6,029 nt of DNA from Ferroglobus sp. Its GTDB lineage: Archaea > Halobacteriota > Archaeoglobi > Archaeoglobales > Archaeoglobaceae. Under the pieces are notes generated by a model that saw only the letters and a program-made list of their open reading frames with translations, searched no databases and was not told where the DNA came from. Location of the stretch: NCBI GenBank assembly GCA_015520115.1, contig WAQS01000117.1, forward strand, positions 1 to 6,029, given 5' to 3'. The translations under genes were made by a program, and so were the position numbers. Of this stretch, positions 1 to 6,029 are shown piece by piece; the stretch's first letter is position 1, and every line of letters begins with the position of its first letter.

Positions 1-748
1 GAGCGAAGTTCGTTCCGCCTATGATCATGAAAACGAAAATCGTTGCTTCTATGGCCGGATTGTTGTAGTAAGCGATGCTTTCCGTATGGGTGGAGAAACC
101 GCCTGTGGACAACGTTGTAAAAGCGTGGTTTATAGCATCGAACAAACTCACTCCGAGAGACTTCAAGATGGCAGCTTCAAGCAGGGTGAAAAATAAATAG
201 ATCAGGTAGAGGGCTATAGCAGTATCTCTAAGCCTCGGTTTCAGCCTTGTTAGCTTTATTCCGGGGACTTCAGCTTGCATCAGAGCGTAGCCACTTTTCG
301 CTAAAGATGGAAGTATCGCTACGAATAGAACTATTATCCCCATTCCACCGAGCCACTGAGTTAAGCTCCTCCAAGTTAAAACGGATTTCGGGAGATTTTC
401 CACGGAATCGAAAACGGTCGCTCCAGTTGTTGTGAAACCGGACATGGCTTCGAAAAATGCATCGAAGAAATCGAGTCCAACGAAAAGATACGGAATTGCT
501 CCTACCATCGAAACGAGTAACCATCCCAGCCCAACTATTGCGTACCCTTCCTTGTATCTAATTTCGATTTCAGCTTTTCTTGAAGCAAAGTAAAATAGAG
601 ACCCGAGGAAAATCGATGTTGCCATAGAAATTAAGAATGGCCCTATGCTCTCTCCGAAATAAAAAGCAACAGCTATGGGAATTATGAATACCAGGGAAAA
701 GTAAAGAAGAATCCTTCCGAGAACGTTCAAAACTGCTTTTCTGTTCAT
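1..748 (-). CDS. trkH: TrkH-type potassium uptake channel subunit (partial, C-terminal half outside window)
   Basis: This is the membrane-embedded K+-conducting subunit of a Trk/Ktr system, which works with the cytosolic TrkA encoded just upstream. The frame is open from an ATG at 748 to the left edge, giving 249 visible residues; TrkH proteins are usually about 480, so roughly half is present. What I see: hydrophobic helices from about residue 13; a first pore loop with SGFTTTGATV at 103-112, the TrkH selectivity-filter signature; the conserved QWLGGMGIIV at 131-140; and a second pore loop, HAFTTLSTGGFS, at 208-219. The visible part ends in a GGTNFA segment, typical of the helix after pore loop 2. 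Pore loops 3 and 4 are outside the window. The ATG overlaps the trkA stop as ATGA (745-748). No clear Shine-Dalgarno precedes it, so translation is probably coupled to trkA. The family call is firm; TrkH versus the closely related KtrB cannot be settled from half a protein, but the TrkA partner with two RCK units favours TrkH. Confidence 0.95.
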   Translation of the reverse strand, partial: MNRKAVLNVLGRILLYFSLVFIIPIAVAFYFGESIGPFLISMATSIFLGSLFYFASRKAEIEIRYKEGYAIVGLGWLLVSMVGAIPYLFVGLDFFDAFFEAMSGFTTTGATVFDSVENLPKSVLTWRSLTQWLGGMGIIVLFVAILPSLAKSGYALMQAEVPGIKLTRLKPRLRDTAIALYLIYLFFTLLEAAILKSLGVSLFDAINHAFTTLSTGGFSTHTESIAYYNNPAIEATIFVFMIIGGTNFA

Positions 749-2049
749 GATAGCATCTTGTCTATCTTTTCAACGTTCTTCCATGAGGTGAGAATGTATA
801 GTCTGTCCCCAAGCTTTATCTCTGTATCCCCCTTTGGTATGATTATTTTTCCGTCCCTTTTTATCGCCCCAACTATCGTGTTCTCCGGGAACTTTATTTC
901 CCTTATCTTTTTCCCGTCGAGCTTTTTAGATGCTACGTACTCAAGCACGGCTATGCTCGCTTCGTAATCCCCAAGAGTTTCCACTCTCATCAATCTCAGC
1001 TGCCTCATAACTTCAAGGTAGGTGACTTTTCTTGGAGACAAAGCGACATCCACGCCAACTTTCTCGAAAAGCTCCACATATTTTCCTTTCTCAACCCTCG
1101 CGATAGCTTTTTTTGCCCCAAGATTTTTGGCTAATAGCGAGGAGAGAAGGTTTTTCTCGTCGCTATCAGTTGCGGCAACGACGACATCACTCTTACCGAC
1201 TTCTTCTTCGATTAATAGGTCGATGTCCGTCGCATCCCCGTAAATCACCTTCGTTCTTCTGAGCATTGAGCAAAGCTCTTCGCATCTCCTCTCGTTTGAA
1301 TCTATCAGCTTTATGTTCAAGCTGCTTCTATCGAGCATTCTCGCAAGGTAGCTGCCGACCGTTCCCCCTCCGAAGATCACCACATTTTTAACAACTGGAA
1401 TTCCCATGATTCTTCTCGCAATTCCGGTTTGCCCGCTCCATCCGATCACAGCAAGTCTATCTCCGGGGAAAATTCTCTCTTCCCCTTTCGGGACTATTAT
1501 TTCATTCCCCCTGTGTATCGCCCCAATAATTATTCCCTCTGGTATGTTTATTTCCGCTATTCTCTTCCCAGCTATCGGGGAGTTTTCGGAAACCTGCAGC
1601 TCAACGACCTCCAGATCTTCTATTGAAGCGAAGTAAACAGCACCGGGAATCGTTATGAGTTTCGCTATTTCAGTTGATAAAACAAGTTGAGGGCAGAGGA
1701 GAATGTCGTAGCCAAGAGGATGGTTCTTTATCACAGGTCTGTCCACATATTCGGGATTCCCGACTCTAACTATTACCTTCTCCGCCCCAAGCTTTTTAGC
1801 GGCTAAACCGGAAAGAAGGTTTACTTCGTCGTTTCCCGTTACTGCCACAAATATGTCCGCTTTCTTAACTTCAGCCTTTTTCAGAATTTCTACGTTCGCA
1901 GCATTTCCGATTATCGTTTCCACGTTAAGCCTTTCGAGATCTACAATCTTCTCTTCATCCGATTCTATAACCACGACTTCGTGCGCATCCGAGATATCTT
2001 TCGCTATGTTGTAACCAACTTCTCCGGCTCCAGCGATAACGATCCTCAT
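745..2049 (-). CDS. trkA: TrkA, tandem RCK (NAD-binding) regulatory subunit of K+ uptake
   Basis: This cytosolic subunit binds TrkH and gates K+ flux in response to bound nucleotide (NAD+/NADH, and ATP/ADP in characterised bacterial homologues). The 434-residue length fits the classical TrkA with two complete RCK units. RCK_N1 is at about 1-130, with the Rossmann loop GAGEVG at 7-12 and the acidic residues E29/D31 after beta-2, which would hold the adenosine ribose. RCK_C1 is at about 146-203. RCK_N2 is at about 221-345, with GGGTVG at 227-232 and D250. RCK_C2 is at about 365-422. Both Rossmann loops look intact, so both halves may bind nucleotide. The ATG at 2049 is chosen because GTGAT, complementary to the 16S rRNA 3' end, lies 5 nt upstream. 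The gene starts 6 nt after the tatC stop and overlaps trkH by 4 nt, which suggests matched production of the two subunits. Confidence 0.97.
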   Translation of the reverse strand: MRIVIAGAGEVGYNIAKDISDAHEVVVIESDEEKIVDLERLNVETIIGNAANVEILKKAEVKKADIFVAVTGNDEVNLLSGLAAKKLGAEKVIVRVGNPEYVDRPVIKNHPLGYDILLCPQLVLSTEIAKLITIPGAVYFASIEDLEVVELQVSENSPIAGKRIAEINIPEGIIIGAIHRGNEIIVPKGEERIFPGDRLAVIGWSGQTGIARRIMGIPVVKNVVIFGGGTVGSYLARMLDRSSLNIKLIDSNERRCEELCSMLRRTKVIYGDATDIDLLIEEEVGKSDVVVAATDSDEKNLLSSLLAKNLGAKKAIARVEKGKYVELFEKVGVDVALSPRKVTYLEVMRQLRLMRVETLGDYEASIAVLEYVASKKLDGKKIREIKFPENTIVGAIKRDGKIIIPKGDTEIKLGDRLYILTSWKNVEKIDKMLS

Positions 2050-2054
2050 TTTTT

Positions 2055-2059
2055 ATCAC
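2055..2059 (-). promoter_or_regulatory. Ribosome binding site of trkA
   Basis: On the minus strand this reads GTGAT, followed by AAAAA and the ATG of trkA. GTGAT is part of the archaeal Shine-Dalgarno consensus GGAGGTGAT. It overlaps the TGA stop of tatC, so ribosomes finishing tatC are already on the trkA initiation site. It decides the trkA start. Confidence 0.7.
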
Positions 2060-2784
2060 TTCTCAGCCAAGGACGATACGAAGACGCTTATTTCGTACAT
2101 CACAACGAACACCGCTAACACAATTATTTGGCTCAGTCCAGTTATGTCCAAACTCATGTTCGTTGCGAGAATAAGAACTGCCAAATATATTATTAACCTT
2201 TTCTCCCTCAACCATTTAGAGCTTACCAGTCCGATCCTCACAGCAATAGCCGCAATTACCGGAAGCTGCATGGACAAGCCTAAAGCAGCGCAAATTTTTA
2301 GGGAGTTGTAGAGAGTCTTTTTTATGGAGAGGTAAGGCTCCGCCCCAAGCATTTCCACAGCCACCGCACCGTACAACCTCGGAAGAATAATGAAATACGC
2401 GATTCCAACTCCAACGAGAAAGAAAGCGTAAGAGAGAGGAATAAAAGTCTTCATGAACTTTCTTTCGTGCTCATATAGCCCGGGTTTCATAAACAGGTAA
2501 ATTTCGTACATTATGTAGGGATATGTCGTTATAAAAGCGAGAAAGAAGGAAAAAACGATTTTGGCTACGATAGGTTCGGTCGGCGAGTAGGCAACCATCT
2601 CTCTCCCGGGAAGAATGTTGTTCCAATACAGATACATCAGCTCGTCTGATTTGTAAAAATAGACGCCCATGAAAATGAGAAGAAAGACAAGAGAACGGAT
2701 TACTCTCGTTCTAAGTTCGGCAAGATGCTCTCTGAGCTCCATCTCTCTGTCTTCTGGAGGTTCCACGAAGTGAGAAGAAGTCAA
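2056..2784 (-). CDS. tatC: Sec-independent (twin-arginine) translocase subunit TatC
   Basis: TatC is the polytopic membrane receptor that recognises RR signal peptides and, with TatA, exports folded proteins. The 242-residue length is normal, and six helices are readable at about 28-44, 72-97, 114-134, 159-184, 197-210 and 218-237. Family hallmarks are the N-terminal EHLAELRTR (19-27), the PGLYEHERK loop (101-109) with the Glu (E107) that matches the signal-peptide-binding Glu103 of E. coli TatC, and a Pro-rich third helix ending in a Pro before the next periplasmic loop (P135). Two features differ from the usual pattern: the FExPV motif of helix 4 reads MQLPV, so Gln173 replaces Glu, and the TPPD motif before helix 6 is absent (T208 to D213 contains no Pro). 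The start is uncertain: TTG at 2784 (used here), GTG at 2766, or ATG at 2742. None has a good Shine-Dalgarno. The GTG gives an N-terminus closest in length to E. coli TatC, while the ATG would cut into the conserved N-terminus. No tatA is visible nearby. Confidence 0.93.
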   Translation of the reverse strand: MTSSHFVEPPEDREMELREHLAELRTRVIRSLVFLLIFMGVYFYKSDELMYLYWNNILPGREMVAYSPTEPIVAKIVFSFFLAFITTYPYIMYEIYLFMKPGLYEHERKFMKTFIPLSYAFFLVGVGIAYFIILPRLYGAVAVEMLGAEPYLSIKKTLYNSLKICAALGLSMQLPVIAAIAVRIGLVSSKWLREKRLIIYLAVLILATNMSLDITGLSQIIVLAVFVVMYEISVFVSSLAEK

Positions 2785-2785
2785 G

Positions 2786-2795
2786 TAAATAAAAA
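2786..2795 (-). promoter_or_regulatory. Possible TATA-like element / T-rich tract before tatC
   Basis: Most of the 12-nt gap between the permease-NTase gene and tatC reads TTTTTATTTA on the minus strand. Its centre lies about 25 nt upstream of the GTG codon at 2766, which is the distance expected between an archaeal TATA box and the start of a leaderless transcript. No upstream BRE is convincing. The run of five T residues could equally act as a weak archaeal terminator, or be chance in AT-rich DNA. This is a tentative call from position and composition only. Confidence 0.25.
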
Positions 2796-2796
2796 G

Positions 2797-4386
2797 TTAA
2801 GGTTTGATTTGAACGTAATGTTTCGCTCTTCTTAGAGCTATTTCCTTTCTTCTTTTACTCTCTACGTGGAGGTGAAGAGGATGAACCTTCGTCAATCCTG
2901 CATTTCTCTTTGCTTTTTCAAATTTGCTCTCATCTCTTTCCTCCGTGAAAATCAGTAAGTCTACATCGTGCGCTTTTTCCCTCTCTCCTCTCGCATGACT
3001 TCCAACAATAAAAACCTCCGCATCCTCCACAAGTTTGACAAGTTCATCAGCAAACTTTTTAACCCATTTTTCCCAGTTAGCCAAGTTTACCATTCTGTTT
3101 TTAAGATTGGAGTCCACGAATAACTCCATCCTCCTCCCGGTAGCGAGTCTGTAAGCATACTCAAGCAAGAAACAGCCGATTATCATGGTGGAAAAGATGT
3201 AGACACTTGCGATGTCCTTTTCAACCATTTTAAATATCAGAATTAGAAAAGCCACGAAACTAACAACCGCTCCAATCAACGGTACTTCGGCTCTTATCTT
3301 CAGGTTTTTACGTAACTTAAAAGCTGCCAGATTAACGAAGAAAAAAATCAGAAGAAAACCGCTGCTGCCGGCGGTGGAGATTTCCTCCAAACTTGCGGTG
3401 TTCGCAAGAAGCAAAGACAGAAGAGAGATAGCTACCAAACCCTCATAGGCTTTCCCCCATATCGGTTTTTCAACGACTTCGGGAAGCTGTCCGTACTTGG
3501 CGACCATGTAACTGACCCCAGCTGCACCGTAAAGAGTGGCATTTATGGCTGAGCTTGTAGATACTACGGCAGCGAATGTAACAAGGAGAAAACCGATATT
3601 TCCAAGAGACGGTTTTGCAGCCTCCGCAAGAGCGTAATCCCTTGAAGAGATTATTTCGTCGTAGCTCAAATTTCCGACTGCTACAATGGCTATTAAAACG
3701 TAAATCGCAATTACGAAGAGGACAGATGAGTAAAAGGCTTTCTTCAGAGTTTCAGGATTTTCCACATCGCTCCCCGCATTTGCTATCAATTCGAACCCCT
3801 CATAAGCGAGAAAAATTACCATACCTCCGACTATTAGATCTATAAACTCGACATCTATATAGGAAAATCTTTCCGGATTAACGTGCGTTAGTCCAGCGGA
3901 AGCGACCACTATTAATACAATTACTTTAAAAGCAACCAGGGCATCTTCAGCTTTTCCACTTGCGTAAGCTCCGAGAGCGTTTATGATCGTGAATACTAAG
4001 ATCGGTAGAGAAATCAAGATGTTTTTAAGAAAATGAGCGTTCACGTTAACAATTGCCGAAGCGTAGCTTCCGAAAGCGTATGCATAAAGAGAAATCATTA
4101 TCACGTAACTCGCAAGCAAAAGAAGATTGAGCGTTCCTGAAAAAACACCCGTCCCGTAAGCTTTTACAAGAAATTCAATCGTTCCACCTTTGCTTGGATA
4201 CTTCATCGTCAGCTTTGCATACGAGTATGAGGTCAAGAAAGCAATAATTCCGGAAATTAAAAAAGCAAAAGGCGCTAAATTCCTTGAGAACTCCACACTC
4301 AAACCCAAAACAGCAAATATCCCTCCACCGATCATTCCCCCAACTCCAATGCTGAAAGCTTCCCAAAAGCCTATTTTTTCCTTCAA
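2797..4386 (-). CDS. APC-family amino-acid permease fused to a C-terminal minimal nucleotidyltransferase domain
   Basis: Residue numbers count from the TTG at 4386 (529 aa). Residues about 8-413 form a 12-helix APC permease. The Gly-rich broken helix 1 reads GGMIGGGIF (16-24), helix 6 carries YEGFE (195-199), and helix 5 has a Lys (K154, in AFKVIVL) that probably matches the Lys of the H+-coupled transporter ApcT, which stands in for sodium. This suggests proton-coupled amino-acid uptake; the substrate is unknown. With 12 helices the C-terminus is cytosolic. Residues about 425-529 are a polymerase-beta-type minimal nucleotidyltransferase: GSHARG at 462-467 and the DVD pair D474/D476, then HPLHLH at 502-507 as in small archaeal NTases. 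The usual third carboxylate is not obvious. The TTG start is preferred because it overlaps the preceding stop as TTGA and has GGTGA/GAGG at 8-10 nt; a GTG at 4404 would add six residues and overlap the upstream gene by 22 nt. It is a clear paralogue of the upstream permease. The fusion is in one uninterrupted frame. Confidence 0.9.
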   Translation of the reverse strand: MKEKIGFWEAFSIGVGGMIGGGIFAVLGLSVEFSRNLAPFAFLISGIIAFLTSYSYAKLTMKYPSKGGTIEFLVKAYGTGVFSGTLNLLLLASYVIMISLYAYAFGSYASAIVNVNAHFLKNILISLPILVFTIINALGAYASGKAEDALVAFKVIVLIVVASAGLTHVNPERFSYIDVEFIDLIVGGMVIFLAYEGFELIANAGSDVENPETLKKAFYSSVLFVIAIYVLIAIVAVGNLSYDEIISSRDYALAEAAKPSLGNIGFLLVTFAAVVSTSSAINATLYGAAGVSYMVAKYGQLPEVVEKPIWGKAYEGLVAISLLSLLLANTASLEEISTAGSSGFLLIFFFVNLAAFKLRKNLKIRAEVPLIGAVVSFVAFLILIFKMVEKDIASVYIFSTMIIGCFLLEYAYRLATGRRMELFVDSNLKNRMVNLANWEKWVKKFADELVKLVEDAEVFIVGSHARGEREKAHDVDLLIFTEERDESKFEKAKRNAGLTKVHPLHLHVESKRRKEIALRRAKHYVQIKP

Positions 4387-6029
4387 GCTATCAGCCTCAC
4401 CCACCTTCTTGTCATCGCTACCGTTTTACTCGTTTTCCTGACTATCTTTTCTGGAAAGAGACCGAGGAGGAAATTTTGAAGAAAAGGCTTTTCAGAAGCG
4501 CCTATTATCGTTATATCGTGCTTTTCAGCCTCTTCGGCAATTCTCTCAGCGGGGTTGTAGTGAACCGAAAACTCCTTCAAAACTCCGCTCCCTCTTAGGA
4601 TTTCCTCAGCTTCTCTAAAGGCTTTTTCAGCAACGGATTTTTCCTCTTCTCTCTTCCCCACATACAAAAGTTTTATCTTCGAATTTTCGTTAGCCAAATC
4701 CCTTGCTATTTCGCAAGCTAAGAGAGCATGAGGACCTCCGGCTGTTGGAATCAAAATTTTCTCGAACTTCAACGAATCTTTTCCAAATTTAACCACAACA
4801 ACGTCGCACTTCGCTTTAACAAGAACTGGATCTATCGTGCTTCCAAGAACGACATCTTTTCTAAAAGTTCTACCCCTCCAGCCCATAACTATCAGATTCG
4901 GCTTTAACTCATCCACAAGGTTGAGAATAGCCTCTGGAACTGAGTGGCCAACAGCTACGATCCCGCCAATCGGAACTTCGGAATTTAAAAGCTCAGAAAC
5001 CATCTTTTTAGCCCTACCAATCTCTCCAAGAGAGGCGGTCAAAGGCGTCTGATACGGCAACCTTACTATATTTGCGACTATAATCTCACCGTCCCTCTTT
5101 TTTGCAAGAATTTTTGCAAAATTTACGAGCTTTCTTGCAATTGCCGGATTGGCTATCGGAACGAGAATTCTGTAGGGTTTCTCTTCAATCGGAATTTCCT
5201 TGTAAACGGTCTTAATTTCTTCCTCCATTCTCTTCTCCATCTCCTTCTCCGAGTAAGCGTAGTAAACAAGAGAGCCAAAGAAAATCCAAGCGAGAGTTAG
5301 GAGAGCAATTAAAAATCCGTGCTCCAGCTGGGTGATTAAGTAGTAAGTGATGACAAACTGAAGGATTAGAGTTAGAAGGGGCAATATAGGAACGAAAGGC
5401 ACTTTGAAGCTTCTTTTCAAATCCGGTCTTCTCAATCTAAGAATTACCAAGGCAGAGTTTACGAACATGAAGAGCAGAATGAACATCAGGCTCGCTGCGG
5501 ATGCAACAGCTTCTATGGGTGCTAAGGAGGCTGTTGCTATTATTATGTAGCTGAAAAGAATTGCAAGATGTGGAGTTTTCGTTTTCTCGTTTATCGCGGC
5601 TAAAGTTCTGTGCAAGTACCCCGATCTACTCAGAGCGAAAACAACTCGCGAGGAGGAATAGATCGTTGCGTTCATGGCACTGATGGTCGATATTAAACCA
5701 CCGGCGATTATCAAAACCCCTCCGAGAGGCATAATTTCGTCAGCCACCCTTACAAGACTGAATTCCGCAAGCTTTCCGAGGTACTCCCAGCTCGGAACAT
5801 CCGCTTTAACCGCTCCGAGTAGGGAAAATGCAACGAGAATGTATATCGCCACGGTAACCCAAAGAGATACGACTATAGCCTTCGGAATGTTTCTTTCTGG
5901 GTTCTTTACCTCTTCCCCACTCTGAACGATTATCTCAAAACCTTCGAAGGCTATGAACGTCAAACCCATGGCAGCTAAGACACCAACAAAGCCATGAGGC
6001 ATGAATGGCTGAAATGCACTCTCCCAATC
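4383..6029 (-). CDS. APC-family amino-acid permease with tandem C-terminal USP domains (partial, N-terminus outside window)
   Basis: The frame is open through the right edge, so the true start lies beyond 6029; the ATG at 6002 is an internal Met. There are 548 visible residues, numbered from the edge. Residues about 15-260 are the second half of an APC permease: helix 6 with FEGFE (28-32), the following EEVKNPERNIPKA loop (39-51) typical of cationic amino-acid transporter-like APC proteins, and helices 7-12. Helices 1-5 are missing from view. A charged linker (about 260-284) leads to USP1 (about 285-415), with the complete ATP-binding pattern G-2X-G-9X-G-S at G383, G386, G396 and S397. USP2 (about 422-548) keeps the spacing but has Glu at 513 for the second Gly and Leu at 524 for Ser. 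The protein is expected in the cytoplasmic membrane with both USP domains in the cytosol, where they probably sense nucleotide or energy state and tune transport. The substrate is not determined. Its stop overlaps the next permease gene by 4 nt. Confidence 0.93.
   Translation of the reverse strand, partial: DWESAFQPFMPHGFVGVLAAMGLTFIAFEGFEIIVQSGEEVKNPERNIPKAIVVSLWVTVAIYILVAFSLLGAVKADVPSWEYLGKLAEFSLVRVADEIMPLGGVLIIAGGLISTISAMNATIYSSSRVVFALSRSGYLHRTLAAINEKTKTPHLAILFSYIIIATASLAPIEAVASAASLMFILLFMFVNSALVILRLRRPDLKRSFKVPFVPILPLLTLILQFVITYYLITQLEHGFLIALLTLAWIFFGSLVYYAYSEKEMEKRMEEEIKTVYKEIPIEEKPYRILVPIANPAIARKLVNFAKILAKKRDGEIIVANIVRLPYQTPLTASLGEIGRAKKMVSELLNSEVPIGGIVAVGHSVPEAILNLVDELKPNLIVMGWRGRTFRKDVVLGSTIDPVLVKAKCDVVVVKFGKDSLKFEKILIPTAGGPHALLACEIARDLANENSKIKLLYVGKREEEKSVAEKAFREAEEILRGSGVLKEFSVHYNPAERIAEEAEKHDITIIGASEKPFLQNFLLGLFPEKIVRKTSKTVAMTRRWVRLIA
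4395..4401 (-). promoter_or_regulatory. Ribosome binding site deciding the permease-NTase start
   Basis: The minus strand reads GGTGAGG here, ending 8 nt before the TTG at 4386. It lies inside the last codons of the upstream permease gene and matches the GGTGA and GAGG portions of the archaeal Shine-Dalgarno. It falls downstream of the alternative GTG at 4404, so it can serve only the TTG, whose overlap with the upstream stop is TTGA. Confidence 0.55.

Larger units (their letters stand above)
1..6029 (-). other. Probable single operon: permease-USP, permease-NTase, tatC, trkA, trkH
   Basis: All five genes point the same way, with junctions of -4, +12, +6 and -4 nt. No inverted repeat followed by a T-run, and no longer spacer, separates them, so co-transcription is the simplest reading. 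Both ends of the operon lie outside the window: the promoter upstream of 6029 and the end of trkH left of position 1. The 12-nt gap before tatC is the only place that could hold an internal control signal. Confidence 0.7.

Noticed and set aside
270..524. 84-residue minus-strand open frame inside the trkH region
   Set aside because: It lies in another frame across the trkH pore-loop 1 region, where the main frame gives an unmistakable TrkH protein; its translation is Arg/Ser-rich without any motif.
758..1636. Several plus-strand open frames of 65-76 residues opposite trkA
   Set aside because: They are antisense shadows of a well-supported TrkA gene: low-complexity Ser/Phe/Pro-rich products, no ribosome binding site and no recognisable domain.
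2786..2800. Transcription terminator after the permease-NTase gene
   Set aside because: There are only five consecutive T residues and no stem, with tatC starting 12 nt away in the same direction; too weak to call as a terminator.
2797..3120. A separate small NTase gene downstream of a shorter permease
   Set aside because: The frame is continuous from helix 12 through the NTase motif with no stop, and no ribosome binding site with a start was seen at the domain boundary, so a fusion is the better reading.
4190..4441. 83-residue plus-strand open frame opposite the junction of the two permease genes
   Set aside because: It is antisense to conserved helix 1-2 codons of the permease-NTase, and its composition mirrors that gene; there is no independent support.
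4383..6002. The ATG at 6002 as the true start of the USP permease
   Set aside because: The frame stays open to the window edge, and starting at 6002 would begin just before helix 6 of a 12-helix fold; the gene is simply cut by the window.

Overview
This window reads as part of a hyperthermophilic euryarchaeote. Archaeoglobales (Archaeoglobus/Ferroglobus/Geoglobus-like) is my best guess. The reasons are a modest GC content, many AGA/AGG Arg and ATA Ile codons, Lys/Glu-rich proteins, archaeal-style ribosome binding sites (GTGAT, GGTGA), and an archaeal type of amino-acid permease with cytosolic USP domains. The assignment is inference, because there is no rRNA or other marker gene here.

The whole window is one strand of back-to-back genes, all on the minus strand, with essentially no intergenic DNA. 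In transcription order (right to left) they are: (1) an APC-family permease with two C-terminal universal-stress-protein (USP) domains, whose N-terminal part lies beyond the right edge; (2) a second, paralogous APC permease whose C-terminus is a minimal nucleotidyltransferase (NTase) domain instead of USP; (3) tatC, the core of the twin-arginine translocase; (4) trkA, the tandem-RCK NAD-binding gating subunit of a K+ uptake system; (5) trkH, the K+-conducting membrane subunit, cut off by the left edge. The junctions are a 4-nt overlap (TTGA, if the TTG start is used), a 12-nt gap, a 6-nt gap and a 4-nt overlap (ATGA). This looks like one polycistronic transcript whose main promoter lies outside the window, possibly with a weak internal promoter before tatC. 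No stretch longer than 12 nt lacks a gene on the minus strand, and I see no RNA gene, mobile element, CRISPR array or long repeat.

Functionally the locus combines amino-acid (or other small-solute) uptake, K+ uptake and Tat export. Both permeases and the K+ channel carry or pair with nucleotide-binding cytosolic modules: USP/ATP, NTase/NTP and RCK/NAD(H). The most noteworthy item is the APC permease-nucleotidyltransferase fusion. Its GSxARG...DxD catalytic signature is intact, but the third acidic position is doubtful, and it sits directly downstream of a sister permease with USP domains in the same place. Secondary oddities are a TatC that lacks two usually conserved membrane features, and a tandem USP in which only the first copy keeps the ATP-binding motif.
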